Shown one piece after another: positions 8,790 to 19,668 of a DNA stretch of 64,000 bases (its first letter is position 1; the number at the start of each line of letters is the position of its first letter). Source of the DNA: Vibrio vulnificus NBRC 15645 = ATCC 27562 (GTDB lineage: Bacteria > Pseudomonadota > Gammaproteobacteria > Enterobacterales > Vibrionaceae). The notes below the pieces were generated by a model. The model was not told where the DNA came from. It searched no databases and saw only the letters and a list, made by a program, of their open reading frames with translations. The DNA lies in NCBI RefSeq assembly GCF_002224265.1, contig NZ_CP012882.1:1054001-1118000 (forward strand), written 5' to 3'. A program made the translations under genes and the position numbers.

Positions 8790-9677
8790 ATGACACTAGG
8801 ATGTGGAAGTTTGGGGCGAAATAAAGCCACTTGGCGGACGTTGAGTTATCTTGCTTTGGCCTTTATTTTATTAGGCTGTTCCAATAAATTTCTATACACC
8901 AACCTCGATTGGGTGGTGCTCGAATATGTCGATGACTATGTGACATTGGAAAACGAGCAAGAAGCAATGTTGGACGAACGCTTGCAGCAATTGCTGCGCT
9001 GGCATCAAGAAGAAGAGTTACCGCTTTACGCCAAACAACTACAACAGTTGGAAACGATCACCTCTGCACAAGTGTCCGCTGAATTTGTTATCGAGCAGCG
9101 AGAAGCCATTAAGCAGCACACAGCAAGGCTCGCCACGCGGGCCGCTCCAGATATCTACGCTTTAACACTTTCCCTTAGTGCCAAACAAGAACAAGAGTTG
9201 TTGAATAATTTGGCAAAAAAATATCAAGAGTTGGATGAAAAATACGGTGGCTGGTCGGAGCAAGAGCGTCGGCGTCGTTATGTTGAACGCATCGAAGAGA
9301 GCCTAGAGAAGTGGGTTGGCCGTTTAAACACAGAGCAAAAAGCGCTGGTGGTTCGTTGGGCCGATGAACTGCAAATCACTACACCACATTGGAAAGAGCA
9401 TAGAAATAAAATGTTGGAAGTTGCCCGCCAACTGTTAAACAACAAGCATGATCCCCATTATCTACATGAAAATTTGATGCGCCTTCTGTTGCAACCAGAG
9501 AGTTACTATAGTCCTGAGTTAAGCGAGAAAGTGAATTTCAATATTGCGTTAGCCAACCAGTACATTCCCCAAATCAGCCAAACCATGAGCGATAAACAGT
9601 GGCGACATTTTCGTGCTGAAGTAAAAAACTGGCGTGATTTAGCGAGTGAGTTGAACAATCAAATAGTCGGGCGCTAA
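8790..9677 (+). CDS. DUF6279-type lipoprotein
   Basis: A 295-residue lipoprotein. The signal segment ALAFILLGCSNKF carries a lipobox (LLGC) near residue 30, so it is likely anchored to a membrane facing the periplasm. The mature part is largely charged and helical, rich in Glu, Gln and Arg, with the marked start LYTNLDWVVLEYVDDYVTL typical of DUF6279 lipoproteins. The function of that family is not known to me. ATG at 8790 has AAAGGA upstream and is preferred over TTG at 8787. Confidence 0.75.
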   Translation: MTLGCGSLGRNKATWRTLSYLALAFILLGCSNKFLYTNLDWVVLEYVDDYVTLENEQEAMLDERLQQLLRWHQEEELPLYAKQLQQLETITSAQVSAEFVIEQREAIKQHTARLATRAAPDIYALTLSLSAKQEQELLNNLAKKYQELDEKYGGWSEQERRRRYVERIEESLEKWVGRLNTEQKALVVRWADELQITTPHWKEHRNKMLEVARQLLNNKHDPHYLHENLMRLLLQPESYYSPELSEKVNFNIALANQYIPQISQTMSDKQWRHFRAEVKNWRDLASELNNQIVGR

Positions 9678-9901
9678 CAGACATACACTATGGAATGGTT
9701 TGCGTAATATTCCTCGTCAATGACAGAAAAACTGATTCAAAGCAATTTCTCATCTTTTCAAGTGCGTAAGATAGTTGCGTCGGGTTGTTCATACCACACT
9801 AACTTGTGCCTTCATTCTATGCCCGACAACTCGTAGAGCAGGTGTCTTCACCATAATGACTATATTCACCACTCTCGTTGGCTAAGAAGAAGAGAATTGC
9901 C

Positions 9902-11131
9902 ATGAAACATTTAGTACAAAGATTTATTCGCTATGTGACGTTTGATACTCAATCAAACCCTAAAAAGAAATGCTGCCCAAGCACGTCTGGACAAATGAAG
10001 TTTGCAGAGCATCTCAAACAAGAGCTGCTTGACCTTGGTCTCAGTCAAGTTGAGTTGGATGAGCATGGTTACTTGATGGCAAAGCTGCCAAGTAATGTGG
10101 CGTACCCAGTTCCAGCGATTGGCTTTATCGCACACATGGATACCGCGCCAGACGCCTCTGGCAAAAATGTGAAACCGCAGATCATAGAAGATTATCATGG
10201 CGGTGACATCGCGCTCGGCATTGGAGACGAAGTGCTTTCTCCAGTGCAGTATCCTGAGCTGCATGCGCTACATGGTCACAATTTAATTACCACAGATGGC
10301 ACTACTTTGCTGGGTGCCGACAACAAAGCTGGTATTGCGGAAATCTTATCGGCCATTGAGATGCTTATGGAAAATCCAAGCATTCCACATGGCGATATTT
10401 GTATTGGCTTTACGCCTGATGAAGAGATTGGCCGCGGTGCGGATTTGTTCAATGTGGAACGCTTTGGCGCAGAATGGGCCTACACCATTGATGGTGGGCC
10501 ACAAGGCGAGTTGGAATATGAAAACTTCAATGCATCCAGTGCAGACGTTATTTTTCATGGTGTGAGTGTTCACCCTGGCACAGCAAAAGACAAAATGGTG
10601 AACGCAATGACATTGGCATCGCAATTCCATTGCCGAATGCCAGCAGATGAAACGCCGGAAACCACCGAAGGCTACCAAGGTTTTTATCACCTCAAATCTG
10701 CCGAAATGGGTGTGGCGCGATCAGAGCTGGGCTACATTCTTCGAGACTTCGAGCGCGACGGCATTGCTCGCCGTAAGGCGCTTATGCAGTCCCTCGTGGA
10801 CGATATGAACACACAACTTAAGCATGGCTCGGTTGAGATCTGCTTCACCGACAGCTACTACAACATGAAAGAAAAAGTTGAGCCTTTCCCACATGTGATT
10901 GAGTTGGCGAAGCAAGCAATGGAAGTGTGCGATGTTGAACCTATCATTAAGCCTATCCGTGGTGGAACGGATGGAGCTCGTTTATCCTTCATGGGATTGC
11001 CTTGTCCAAACATTTTTACGGGCGGCTACAATTTCCACGGTATTCATGAATTTGCGTCAATAGAACAGATGGAAAAATCGGTTCAGGTGATCGTGAAAAT
11101 TGCGGAATTAACAGCGAAAAAGTACGCTTAA
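9902..11131 (+). CDS. pepT: Peptidase T (tripeptide aminopeptidase)
   Basis: A cytoplasmic zinc M20 peptidase that removes the N-terminal residue of tripeptides. The 409-residue protein aligns along its length with E. coli PepT (408). Visible are [13 protein letters not shown] (metal His and catalytic Asp), [14 protein letters not shown] (bridging Asp), [12 protein letters not shown] (catalytic and metal Glu), [30 protein letters not shown], and [11 protein letters not shown] near the C-terminus. The ATG at 9902 ([12 protein letters not shown]) matches the family start; a TTG extension to 9878 is unlikely. Confidence 0.95.
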   Translation: MKHLVQRFIRYVTFDTQSNPKKKCCPSTSGQMKFAEHLKQELLDLGLSQVELDEHGYLMAKLPSNVAYPVPAIGFIAHMDTAPDASGKNVKPQIIEDYHGGDIALGIGDEVLSPVQYPELHALHGHNLITTDGTTLLGADNKAGIAEILSAIEMLMENPSIPHGDICIGFTPDEEIGRGADLFNVERFGAEWAYTIDGGPQGELEYENFNASSADVIFHGVSVHPGTAKDKMVNAMTLASQFHCRMPADETPETTEGYQGFYHLKSAEMGVARSELGYILRDFERDGIARRKALMQSLVDDMNTQLKHGSVEICFTDSYYNMKEKVEPFPHVIELAKQAMEVCDVEPIIKPIRGGTDGARLSFMGLPCPNIFTGGYNFHGIHEFASIEQMEKSVQVIVKIAELTAKKYA

Positions 11132-11150
11132 CGCTTCTATATGCATCAAA

Positions 11151-11177
11151 AAATAGCCCAGCATTGCTGGGCTATTT
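11151..11177. terminator. Terminator between pepT and the convergent dCMP deaminase
   Basis: AAATAGCCCAGC pairs with GCTGGGCTATTT (11151-11162 with 11166-11177), giving a 12-bp stem and a very small loop. Flanking A and T runs make it usable from both sides. Confidence 0.8.
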
Positions 11178-11221
11178 CCTTAATAATTTCCTCAATAACG
11201 TGCCGTTTAATGGCGGAGAGA

Positions 11222-11680
11222 TCAGCGTACGCCTTCTTCGCCTAGTTCATCGACAGGAAGCCAATTTACTTCGACACCTGCTTGATTGAACATATCTTGG
11301 CTTACGGCAATTTTGTCACCCCACCGGGAAAGAAAATCTTCCGATTGTTCAGGGCAGTGCACGCGCGAAATGCCCGTTTGAATAATCTTTGCGGCACAAT
11401 TTGGGCAAGGAAAATGGGTGACCCAAATTTCACATCCGTCTAAATCACGTTTAGAAAATAGAATGGCATTCTCTTCGGCGTGCAGTGTTTTGAGGTATTT
11501 CAGTTCACGCTCGTCGGTGTCGACGCTATCGGAAACACCGTGTGGATATCCGTTGAAGCCAACAGAAACGATACGGTTCTGTTTGGTGATCACCGCACCC
11601 ACTTGAGTGGATGGGTCTTTACTCCAAGAGGCGACTAATTCTGCCATTTGATAGAAGCGTTTTGCCCATTTAGAAATCAT
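11222..11680 (-). CDS. Deoxycytidylate (dCMP) deaminase
   Basis: A zinc-dependent deaminase that makes dUMP from dCMP for dTTP synthesis, 152 residues, cytoplasmic. The metal and catalytic residues are H68 and E70 in TLHAEENAI and C92 and C95 in PCPNCA. The N-terminal DPSTQVGAVI and VGFNGYPHGV are the substrate-loop pattern of the dCMP deaminase/ComEB group. The ATG at 11680 has AGAGGG upstream. No operon partners. Confidence 0.9.
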   Translation of the reverse strand: MISKWAKRFYQMAELVASWSKDPSTQVGAVITKQNRIVSVGFNGYPHGVSDSVDTDERELKYLKTLHAEENAILFSKRDLDGCEIWVTHFPCPNCAAKIIQTGISRVHCPEQSEDFLSRWGDKIAVSQDMFNQAGVEVNWLPVDELGEEGVR

Positions 11681-12025
11681 TCATTACCCTCTCTTCATTA
11701 GGCTGTTGGCTGAATAATAACGTATTTTATTTAAAAACATAGTCATCACTGATGATATCTGCTGAAAAGCCTTCTCTGCACTCATCAATCCGATGGAAAA
11801 ACCGCTTCTTTAGCCGGTGAATCTTGCTCATGTCCCTCGTGCTTCAAGGGATTCGGTGTTACATCAGTTCAACAACTCGATGCAGTTGATAACCTTCTTT
11901 TCTGCTCGTTTCAGACCTTTACAGTTTGAAACAGTTTTGAGTTTTTATCTGATAGTTCTCGGACAATTCTTGTAGCAAGCTTGCGTATTTTAAACAAAAC
12001 TTCGTTTTATAAGTATGGTAAATGT
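11681..12025. other. Intergenic region upstream of the RND operon
   Basis: 345 bases without a credible gene. It should contain the divergent promoters for dCMP deaminase and the efflux pair. A small inverted repeat GTTTCA/TGAAAC (11908-11913 with 11927-11932) about 95 bases before the adaptor start could be an operator, but this is weak. Confidence 0.4.
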
Positions 12026-13153
12026 ATGAAATTAAAACCAATTGTCGGACTTATTGTGGCTTCGGCTCTGTTGGCAGGATGCGAGGACAAAGCTCTTCAG
12101 CAGCATAATACGATGGCGCCACTGGTCGTGACGCAAGAGATACTGATGTTAGATTATCAACCTAGCAACGCCTATATCGGGCGTGTGGAAGCGGTTGAAG
12201 ATACCAACATTACTGCACAAGTCTCTGGCTATCTGAAAGCTCGCCATTTTGAGGAAGGCCAATTGGTTGAAAAGGGTGCGCTACTTTACACCATTGAACC
12301 ATCGTCGTTTGAAGCTCAGGTTGCCAGTGCGAAGGCGTCGCTGGCTCAAGCGAAAGCCTCATTGAAGAAAGCGGAGTTAGATCATCAACGTGGTAAGAAC
12401 TTGCTACCACGTGGCAGTATTTCGCAGTCGGAATTTGATGCTTTGACTGCTGGTCTACTGGGCGCACAAGCGCAACTTGAAGCGGCAAACGCACAGTTGA
12501 AATTGGCGGACGTTAACCTTTCTTATACTCAAATTCGAGCGCCATTTTCAGGCCGCATTAGCGATTCCAAAGTCAGTACGGGAGATCTGGTTTCTCCTTC
12601 TTCAGGCATCTTAACCACCTTAGTCAGTCTCGATCCCATTCATACTGCATTCAGCATTAGCGAGCGTGAGCGTTTGGCTCTCGGTATCGAAAGAATAAAG
12701 GGAGATGGCTCTACACCATCGGCTGGTGTGGAAGTCCAGCTGCAACTGGAAAATGGTAAAGAATATCCCCATTTAGGGCGCTTGGATTACTTGGGTAATC
12801 GCATTGATACCAAAACGGGCACCATTGCATTGAGAGCGGTAGTGGAAAATCCCGATCATCAATTGCTGCCGGGTCAACACATCAAAGTCAATTTGCGAGA
12901 GAAACAAGCTAAGTCGGTGGTGGTGGTTCCGCGTCGTGCAGTGCAGACGGATCTTGAAGGGCATTTCGTAATGGTTATGACACCGGGGGAGGTGGCAGAG
13001 CGTCGAAATGTCTCTTTAGGCGCACAAGTTGAACAAGGTGTGGTGATTCGCCAAGGCTTGACGCTGGATGACGTTGTTATCACCCAAGGATTGCAGCGTG
13101 TGAGAAACGGCATGCAAGTGCGTGTGCAAACGCCAGCCGAATCGAAGCAGTAA
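12026..13153 (+). CDS. RND efflux periplasmic adaptor (AcrA/MexE-like lipoprotein)
   Basis: The membrane-fusion subunit that links an inner-membrane RND pump to a TolC-like outer-membrane channel. From the ATG at 12026 it is 375 residues with a lipobox (ALLAGC) at residues 12-17. The order is standard: barrel-sandwich lipoyl half (YIGRVEAVEDTNITAQVSGY), long alpha hairpin (AQVASAKASLAQAKASLKKA to LEAANAQLKLADVNLSYTQI), RAPFSGRISDSKVSTGDLV closing the lipoyl domain, then beta-barrel and membrane-proximal parts (LRAVVENPDHQLLPGQHIKV, VVVPRRAVQTD). A TTG extension to 11981 is rejected. It lies 9 bases before the pump gene. Confidence 0.9.
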   Translation: MKLKPIVGLIVASALLAGCEDKALQQHNTMAPLVVTQEILMLDYQPSNAYIGRVEAVEDTNITAQVSGYLKARHFEEGQLVEKGALLYTIEPSSFEAQVASAKASLAQAKASLKKAELDHQRGKNLLPRGSISQSEFDALTAGLLGAQAQLEAANAQLKLADVNLSYTQIRAPFSGRISDSKVSTGDLVSPSSGILTTLVSLDPIHTAFSISERERLALGIERIKGDGSTPSAGVEVQLQLENGKEYPHLGRLDYLGNRIDTKTGTIALRAVVENPDHQLLPGQHIKVNLREKQAKSVVVVPRRAVQTDLEGHFVMVMTPGEVAERRNVSLGAQVEQGVVIRQGLTLDDVVITQGLQRVRNGMQVRVQTPAESKQ

Positions 13154-13162
13154 GGAGGCGTT

Positions 13163-16100
13163 ATGTTAAGTCGTTTCTTTATTCAGAGACCCAAGTTTGC
13201 ACTGGTGATCTCAATTATTCTCACGCTGGCTGGTGCCATTGCTCTGGCGGTTTTACCCGTTGCGGAATACCCCAAAATTAGCCCACCGTCGGTGAGCGTG
13301 ACCGCGTATTACACCGGCGCGAGTGCCGAGGTAGTGGAGCAGGCGATTGCGGATCCGATCGAAACCTCGGTCAACGGCGTAGAAAACATGATCTACATGT
13401 CGTCCAAGAGTGCCAACGATGGATCGTACAGCCTAAATGTGACCTTTGATGTCGGCACCGATCCAGACATGGCACAGGTGAACGTGCAAAACCGTGTTGC
13501 CCAAATTGAGTCAAAGCTGCCGCAAGAAGTACGTATGGTCGGCGTGACAGTGAAAAAACGCTCTCCGGATTTGTTGATGGTACTGAACTTCTATTCGCCC
13601 GATGGCAAATATGACGATCAATTCTTAATCAACTACATCAACCTCAACGTTAAAGACCAACTTGCGCGCGTTAAAGGCATTAGTGAAGTTAACGTGATTG
13701 GTGGTGGTGAGTATGCGATGCGCGTTTGGCTTGATCCTGAAAAAATGGCTAACCTCAAGCTTACCACCTCGGATGTCTATTCTGCATTAAGCCAGCAAAA
13801 CGTCCAAGTTGCCGCCGGGCGTATTGGTGCTGCGCCCTACAATAACCCTCAGGAAGTTCAGTTCAACCTAGTAACAAAAGGGCGTTTGGAGGGCGTTAGC
13901 GAGTTTGAGAATGTGGTATTGCGAGCCAACCCAGATGGTTCAAGCGTTTACTTAAAAGATGTCGCCAGAGTGGAACTGGGGAAAAAGTTCTACGATGGTA
14001 ACGGTAAGTTCCGTGGGCGCGATGCGTCGATCGTGGCACTGTCGCTGCAATCTGATGCCAATGCGCTAGAAAGCGGGCAAGCAGTGATGGCGCTGCTAGA
14101 ACGTTTAAGTGGCAATTTCCCTGAAGGGATGGTGTATGAAACCAGCTATGACACAACGGTGTTTGTGGCGGAATCCATTAAAGGGGTAGTGAAGACTCTG
14201 ATTGAAGCGATTCTACTGGTGATTGCTGTGACTTACTTGTTCTTGGGGAGTGCACGTGCAACGTTGATACCGGTTGTGGCGATCCCTGTCTCTCTGATCG
14301 GTACCTTTGCGGTTATGCTCGCCACGGGCTTTACCATCAACACCGTCACGCTGTTTGGTTTGATCTTGGCCATTGGTATCGTGGTTGATGATGCAATTTT
14401 GGTGATCGAAAACGTCGATACGACGATGGCGAAGGATCCAAGTATCTCACCACGCAAAGCTACTTTAATGGCGATGAAAGAAGTGACCGGGCCAATCATT
14501 ACCTCTACGTTAGTACTGTTGGCGGTTTTCTTGCCAGTGGCGATGCTACCGGGTATTACCGGCATCATGTACCGCCAGTTCGCGTTGACTATCTGTATCT
14601 CGGTGGTGATCTCGTCGATTAACGCCTTGACCTTAGCGCCCGCACTTTGTTCGTTGGTGCTTAAACAGGGTGGTGAAAACACCGCAAATTGGTTTAAAAC
14701 CTTCAACCGTGGTCTCGAGCGCGTCACTGAACGTTATGGCCAGGTGGCGGGATTCTTAGTGAAAAAATCACTGTTACTGGTGGCTTTTTTCATGGTTGCT
14801 GTTGCTGCGGTTGTGTTCTTTGCCAAAACCACGTCTACCGCTTTTGTACCGCAAGAAGATAAAGGCATCTTGCTGGTCAATGTGCAACTGCCAGACTCTG
14901 CTTCTTTGTCTCGCACCGAAGAAGTGACCAATCATCTTCTTAACATGGTAGAGCAAGAGCCGGGAGTGGATGGTGTGACGGTGGCCAATGGCTTCTCGTT
15001 TATGACGGGAGCTGCCGCTTCGAATGGCGCTTCACTGTTTATCAAGTTGCACGATTGGGAAATGCGCAATGGGCTAAATGGCAACCACTCGGCGAATGCG
15101 ATTGCTCAGCGTATTAATGGCAGAGCAGCAATGGAACTGCCACAGGCCGTTGTGTTTGCTATGGGGCCGCCGGCAGTGCCGGGAATGGGCGCCGCTTCAG
15201 GTTTTGAGTTTGTACTAGAAGATACGCTGGGCCGAAGCCGAACCGATTTAGCGATGGTGATGGGAGAAATGATCCAAGCGGCGAATCAAGCGCCTGAAAT
15301 TGCCTATACCTTTAGCACGTTTCGAGCGAATGTACCGCATTACTATGTCGATATTGATCGTGAGAAAGCGCAGCAACTAGGCATTCCGTTGTCGTCGATC
15401 TTCCAAACGTTACAGGGCAATCTTGGTTCGATGTACGTGAATGATTTCACTATGTTTGGCAAAAACTTCCGTGTGACGATGCAGGCCGATAGTGAACATC
15501 GCAGCAGTATGGACGATCTGTCACGTTTCCACGTTCGTACCTCCTCCGGTGACATGGTGCCACTTAGCACACTGCTGAGTTATGAACAGGTGTTTGAACC
15601 GGATGTGGCATGGCGTTACAACATGTATCGCAGCGCCATTATTCAAGGCCAACCTGCGCCCGGTTATTCCAGTGGTGATGCCATTGCGGCGATGGAACGC
15701 ATTGCGGCAGAGCTGCTTCCTCAAGGGTACACTTACGAGTGGACTGGTATGGCGTATCAAGAAGTATTGGCAGGAAACCAAGCGATTTACGCTTTTGCGC
15801 TGGCGTTAATTTTCATCTACCTGTTCATGGTGGCTCAGTATGAAAGTTGGACCATTCCGTTGGCGATTATTTTGGTGGTACCCGTGGCGACGTTAGGATC
15901 ATTCCTTGCGCTGAACTTAACCGGGACACCACTGAATCTCTATGCTCAGATAGGTTTGGTTCTTCTCATCGCCCTGGCGGCCAAGAATGCCATCTTGATT
16001 GTGGAATTTGCCAAGCAGCAAAGGGAAGAGAAAGAGGTGGCCATTGATGAGGCTGCCGTTCAAGGTGGTAAACTGCGCTTCAGGGCCGTAAACATGACAT

Positions 16101-16315
16101 CTTGGTCGTTTATTCTCGGGATTTTCCCGCTGATTTTCGCTGCAGGCGCTGGTCATGTGAGTCAAAACTCACTGGGCATCTCTCTTGTTGGCGGCTTGCT
16201 GTGCGTGTTATTGGCCGGTACCTTCCTGATCCCTGGTTTCTATGCGTTGGTACAAAGAAAGCGAGAGCAAGCGCACGGAGGCAGTACCAAGCTCATTCCA
16301 TTGGATGATGAATAG
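13163..16315 (+). CDS. RND multidrug efflux pump (AcrB/HAE1 family)
   Basis: A proton-driven inner-membrane transporter of 1050 residues, the normal size for AcrB/MexB homologues, working as a trimer. The proton-relay aspartates are D409 and D410 in [14 protein letters not shown], and the relay lysine is in [15 protein letters not shown] in the second half. The two large periplasmic loops and twelve membrane segments are in the expected order; [20 protein letters not shown] is the typical start. Co-operonic with the adaptor, with GGAGG before the ATG. No outer-membrane channel gene or regulator is adjacent, so it probably uses TolC from elsewhere. Substrates cannot be predicted. Confidence 0.92.
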   Translation: MLSRFFIQRPKFALVISIILTLAGAIALAVLPVAEYPKISPPSVSVTAYYTGASAEVVEQAIADPIETSVNGVENMIYMSSKSANDGSYSLNVTFDVGTDPDMAQVNVQNRVAQIESKLPQEVRMVGVTVKKRSPDLLMVLNFYSPDGKYDDQFLINYINLNVKDQLARVKGISEVNVIGGGEYAMRVWLDPEKMANLKLTTSDVYSALSQQNVQVAAGRIGAAPYNNPQEVQFNLVTKGRLEGVSEFENVVLRANPDGSSVYLKDVARVELGKKFYDGNGKFRGRDASIVALSLQSDANALESGQAVMALLERLSGNFPEGMVYETSYDTTVFVAESIKGVVKTLIEAILLVIAVTYLFLGSARATLIPVVAIPVSLIGTFAVMLATGFTINTVTLFGLILAIGIVVDDAILVIENVDTTMAKDPSISPRKATLMAMKEVTGPIITSTLVLLAVFLPVAMLPGITGIMYRQFALTICISVVISSINALTLAPALCSLVLKQGGENTANWFKTFNRGLERVTERYGQVAGFLVKKSLLLVAFFMVAVAAVVFFAKTTSTAFVPQEDKGILLVNVQLPDSASLSRTEEVTNHLLNMVEQEPGVDGVTVANGFSFMTGAAASNGASLFIKLHDWEMRNGLNGNHSANAIAQRINGRAAMELPQAVVFAMGPPAVPGMGAASGFEFVLEDTLGRSRTDLAMVMGEMIQAANQAPEIAYTFSTFRANVPHYYVDIDREKAQQLGIPLSSIFQTLQGNLGSMYVNDFTMFGKNFRVTMQADSEHRSSMDDLSRFHVRTSSGDMVPLSTLLSYEQVFEPDVAWRYNMYRSAIIQGQPAPGYSSGDAIAAMERIAAELLPQGYTYEWTGMAYQEVLAGNQAIYAFALALIFIYLFMVAQYESWTIPLAIILVVPVATLGSFLALNLTGTPLNLYAQIGLVLLIALAAKNAILIVEFAKQQREEKEVAIDEAAVQGGKLRFRAVNMTSWSFILGIFPLIFAAGAGHVSQNSLGISLVGGLLCVLLAGTFLIPGFYALVQRKREQAHGGSTKLIPLDDE

Positions 16316-16342
16316 TGAGAAGAACCTCTTCTTCTGACCGAT

Positions 16343-16376
16343 AAAAAAATGCCCCAACTGAGTTGGGGCATTTTTT
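16343..16376. terminator. Bidirectional terminator between the RND pump and the chemoreceptor
   Basis: Stem TGCCCCAACT/AGTTGGGGCA (16350-16359 with 16361-16370) flanked by seven A and six T. It serves the pump gene and the convergent chemoreceptor gene. Confidence 0.9.
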
Positions 16377-16393
16377 ATAAGCATTGAATGCTA

Positions 16394-18166
16394 TTAACGT
16401 TGACGAGTTTTAAACTGAGCGACCGCGTTGTCCATCGAATGCGCTTGTTCGGAGACAAGGTCTACTTCTCTCAAACACTCTTGTGCTGAGTGCATGTTGT
16501 TTTCCGAAATGGTGTTCAGCTCGGTAATGGAGCCGCTTACTTGGCCCATAACCACACCTTGCTCTTCAATGGCTGAAGCGATGCGTTCAGAGTTGGCCTG
16601 AATATTGGTCATGTCATTGATGATCTGGCGCAGGCTTGAATCCAACTGTTCAGAAGCATGTAGGGTTTCTTGGCCTTGTTCATTACATTGGTCGATATCT
16701 GATACCACTTTAGCCATTTGCGATTGGATCGCTGAGACCACCTTTGTGATCTCTTCTGTTGACTGATGGGTGCGGCTGGCTAGAGCACGAACTTCATCCG
16801 CAACCACGGCAAAGCCTCGGCCTTGTTCTCCGGCACGTGCTGCTTCAATTGCCGCATTGAGCGCCAATAGGTTAGTTTGCTCTGCGATGCCTTGAATGAT
16901 CTCGACCGCGCCGCCAATTTTTTCAACATGGCCATTCAGTGAACCAATCGACTGCTGACTGTTGGCTAAGATCCCTGTCAATTGATCGATGTTTTTCACG
17001 GTCGACTCAACGACGTTACGGCCAGATTCCGCATTCTTCGCCGCTTGTTGTACACCTTCCACCGCAATATTGGTGCTTTCAGAAATCTCACCAATAGTTG
17101 CCACCATTTCTTGAACAGAAGTGGCCATCGTGCTGGTGTGATCCGCTTGAACGTGGAACTGCTCGATCACGCCTTCAAGCTCAGTGTGCATATTATTAGT
17201 GCTACTGGTGAGCTGGGACGATTTTTCTTGAGAGCTGAAAATCAGTTGCTCGATTTTTTCCAACAAAGTATTCAGTTGCTGGCCAATCATCGTCAACTCA
17301 TCGTTCCCTTTTAGCTCACATCGTAAACCAATGTTGTTGGTTTCAGAAATGGCTTTAATCGTGGTGGCAAGGGCATGGACTTGATTGTTAATCGAGCGAG
17401 AAATTTGCAAGATAACAACCACCAGCAGCGCCAGCAAACCGATCGTGATGATCTGTTTTACCACACCCATTTCTTCTTCTTGAGTGGCATTGGCTTCATT
17501 CAGCGCTTTAGAAAACGATTTAAACTGCTCTTCAACTTGGTGGGAGAGATTACGCACATCGCCTAGTAAGCCCTTGTTGTAAGCAACGCCAATAACCACA
17601 CGCTGATTCACCACCTCTTTAGCGGCGCGAGTCAATGTTTGTGTGTTGCTAATACCAGCAAGTAAGTCCTCTTGCAGATCACCTTTGAGCGTCGCACTAT
17701 TAAACTCGATGAGTTTCAATAATTGGTTCGCATCGGCATTCTGTTTCACGGCGTCCAGAGCAGTAAAATAGCTGGCAAGCAAGCCTTGTTCGTTAGAAAG
17801 CCCTAAGGTTTGAGAAGCGGCGACAAGAGTCTGGAAGCCTTTTTGATACTTGAGCAAGTCTTGTCGAAACTGGGCGCTGGATGGAAGGTCATTGGCGTCC
17901 AAAATGGCTTCCAACTGCTTCTCGGTTGCCACAAATATGTCGACGTTTTTATCAAACGTGCTGAGGTATTTCGCATCGCTTCGCAATAAGAAATCTTTTT
18001 CGTTTCGACGTAGGTTGAGGAGACGAATTTCCAAGTCACCGACCAATTTAATGGCCTGCTGTAATTGGTTGGATTTATCCACAAAGTGGTTTGAGGTGAA
18101 TAGAAGGGTAATGATACCGAGAATGGCTATTGCACCTAACGCATAGAGCTTCTGCTTGATAGTCAT
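16394..18166 (-). CDS. Methyl-accepting chemotaxis protein with HBM-type sensor
   Basis: A transmembrane chemoreceptor of 590 residues. TM1 is at about residues 7-27; the periplasmic part of about 220 residues starts with [11 protein letters not shown], the marker of helical bimodular (HBM) sensors that bind small organic acids in Pseudomonas McpS. TM2 ([17 protein letters not shown]) follows at about 240, then HAMP and a long cytoplasmic coiled coil with the signalling tip [24 protein letters not shown] split around residues 420-445 and [11 protein letters not shown]. The ATG at 18166 has AAGGTG upstream, better than GTG at 18175. The ligand is unknown. Monocistronic. Confidence 0.9.
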   Translation of the reverse strand: MTIKQKLYALGAIAILGIITLLFTSNHFVDKSNQLQQAIKLVGDLEIRLLNLRRNEKDFLLRSDAKYLSTFDKNVDIFVATEKQLEAILDANDLPSSAQFRQDLLKYQKGFQTLVAASQTLGLSNEQGLLASYFTALDAVKQNADANQLLKLIEFNSATLKGDLQEDLLAGISNTQTLTRAAKEVVNQRVVIGVAYNKGLLGDVRNLSHQVEEQFKSFSKALNEANATQEEEMGVVKQIITIGLLALLVVVILQISRSINNQVHALATTIKAISETNNIGLRCELKGNDELTMIGQQLNTLLEKIEQLIFSSQEKSSQLTSSTNNMHTELEGVIEQFHVQADHTSTMATSVQEMVATIGEISESTNIAVEGVQQAAKNAESGRNVVESTVKNIDQLTGILANSQQSIGSLNGHVEKIGGAVEIIQGIAEQTNLLALNAAIEAARAGEQGRGFAVVADEVRALASRTHQSTEEITKVVSAIQSQMAKVVSDIDQCNEQGQETLHASEQLDSSLRQIINDMTNIQANSERIASAIEEQGVVMGQVSGSITELNTISENNMHSAQECLREVDLVSEQAHSMDNAVAQFKTRQR

Positions 18167-18499
18167 ACTTAACACCTTTGATATGTAAGCAGTATATAAT
18201 TTGGCGAGATTATACAGCGCCCACTTAAATTGACTAAATTATTAATAACTTTTATTGCACCTAGCTCTAGTTTTTTATCTTTATAACCCACTGTTAAATG
18301 GTTAGTTTTAATTTTGAGACAGTTCCAATACAGCGCCATTACCAAATACTAACCTTAATAGTGCATTTTTCCTTTTTGTTCACTTTTGTCTCTTTCAAAG
18401 GCCAATTTTTCATTAACTTTCTACGTATTGATTCCTAAAGACTCTTATAAGTGTAGAATCGTTTAATCAAAAATCACGAAATAAGACAGAATTAACCTC
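18167..18499. other. AT-rich intergenic region between two divergent genes
   Basis: 333 bases with no credible reading frame. It holds the promoters of the chemoreceptor and the YqaB-like phosphatase. The only structure seen is a 7-bp inverted repeat GGTTAGT/ACTAACC (18300-18306 with 18348-18354) of unknown meaning. Confidence 0.4.
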
Positions 18500-19102
18500 A
18501 TGACTGAAATCCCTTTTAACGGCTACACCGGCTTTATTTTTGATATGGATGGCACCTTAATTGACACTATGCCGGCACATCTTATCGCTTGGGAAAAAAC
18601 AGCAGAGCATTTTCAGTTCCCGTTTGAACAGCGATGGATCCACAGCTTGGGAGGCATGCCGAGTTTTAAAATAGCCGCAGAGATTAATAAAAAGTACGGT
18701 TTATCGCTGGTACCAATGGATGTTTCGCAATTCAAAATGGCAGCCTTTGCGGCATTGGATGAGCACGGAGATGTGATCGAATGTACACACCGAGTCTTAG
18801 AAAAGTATTTGGGTCAAAAGAAAATGGCAGTGGGAACAGGCAGCCAGAGAGAGAGTGCGATTCGCCTGCTGACCAAAGCCAACTTACTCGATAAATTGGA
18901 TGCGCTCGTCAGTGCCACAGAGGTGCAGAATCACAAACCGCATCCAGACACGTTTTTGTTGGCAGCGCAGCAATTGAGGCTGCCTGCAAATGAGTGTGTC
19001 GTTTTCGAAGATACCGAGCTTGGAAAGCAAGCCGCTCATGCCGCGAAAATGGACTGCGTGATGGTGGAAAATGGTGAGCTGGTGTTCTATCCGGTGAACT
19101 AA
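18500..19102 (+). CDS. HAD hydrolase, YqaB / beta-phosphoglucomutase-like
   Basis: A 200-residue cytoplasmic HAD phosphatase. Motif I is FDMDGTLIDTMP (nucleophile and acid Asp near residues 15-17), motif II the Thr in AVGTGS, motif III the Lys in NHKPHPDTF, and motif IV FEDTELGKQAA. The C1-type cap between motifs I and II (HLIAWEKTAEHF, SLGGMPSFKIA) resembles E. coli YqaB, a fructose-1-phosphate phosphatase. The exact substrate is inferred only. Confidence 0.85.
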   Translation: MTEIPFNGYTGFIFDMDGTLIDTMPAHLIAWEKTAEHFQFPFEQRWIHSLGGMPSFKIAAEINKKYGLSLVPMDVSQFKMAAFAALDEHGDVIECTHRVLEKYLGQKKMAVGTGSQRESAIRLLTKANLLDKLDALVSATEVQNHKPHPDTFLLAAQQLRLPANECVVFEDTELGKQAAHAAKMDCVMVENGELVFYPVN

Positions 19103-19122
19103 AAGTGCTTTGCAGCGAAAAG

Positions 19123-19152
19123 CCACAATGCCACCTGTTGGTGGCATTGTGG
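19123..19152. terminator. Hairpin between convergent genes
   Basis: A perfect 13-bp stem CCACAATGCCACC/GGTGGCATTGTGG (19123-19135 with 19140-19152) and TGTT loop between two converging genes. There is no clean T-tract on either side, so termination may be weak or Rho-assisted. Confidence 0.55.
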
Positions 19153-19177
19153 TTGATGGTTTTGTATGCGTTTGGTG

Positions 19178-19651
19178 TTATTGGATTTCCAATAACTCAA
19201 CATCAAAGATCAACACACTGGCTGGTGGAATTGGACCAGAGCCGCCTTTGCCATAACCTAAAGTGCTAGGGATAAAGAGGCGGACTTTCTCACCTTCAAC
19301 CATATATTGAAGGCCTTCTTGCCAGCCTTTGATGACTTGGTTGAGATTAAAACTGATTGGCGAACCGCGCTCAACAGAGCTGTCGAATACGGTTCCATCC
19401 GTAAGCATGCCATGATAATGGACTTTAACTTTACTGCTCGCGGTAGGGTGCTTGTCGCCGTGACCTTTTTCTAATACTTGGTACTGCAGGCCACTTTCGG
19501 TGGTAATCACACCTTCTTTCTTACTGTTTTCTAGCAAGAAGGCTTGGCCTTTTTCAAAGTTCACTTCTGCTGCTTTATGATTGTTCCAAGTGCGATAAAT
19601 CATAAAAATCGCAAGCACTAGAATGATCAGGGGTAGGATTAATTTAGACAC
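19178..19651 (-). CDS. FKBP-type peptidyl-prolyl cis-trans isomerase
   Basis: A 157-residue membrane-anchored folding catalyst. Residues 3-21 are hydrophobic ([20 protein letters not shown]), so it is tethered to the inner membrane, probably with the catalytic domain in the periplasm. The FKBP fold covers about residues 50-157: [44 protein letters not shown], and [16 protein letters not shown]. The start is GTG with GAGGT 6 bases upstream. It follows the DsbA-like gene by 17 bases, so a two-gene envelope protein-folding operon is likely. Confidence 0.87.
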   Translation of the reverse strand: MSKLILPLIILVLAIFMIYRTWNNHKAAEVNFEKGQAFLLENSKKEGVITTESGLQYQVLEKGHGDKHPTASSKVKVHYHGMLTDGTVFDSSVERGSPISFNLNQVIKGWQEGLQYMVEGEKVRLFIPSTLGYGKGGSGPIPPASVLIFDVELLEIQ

Positions 19652-19668
19652 GTAATACCTCTATTCCG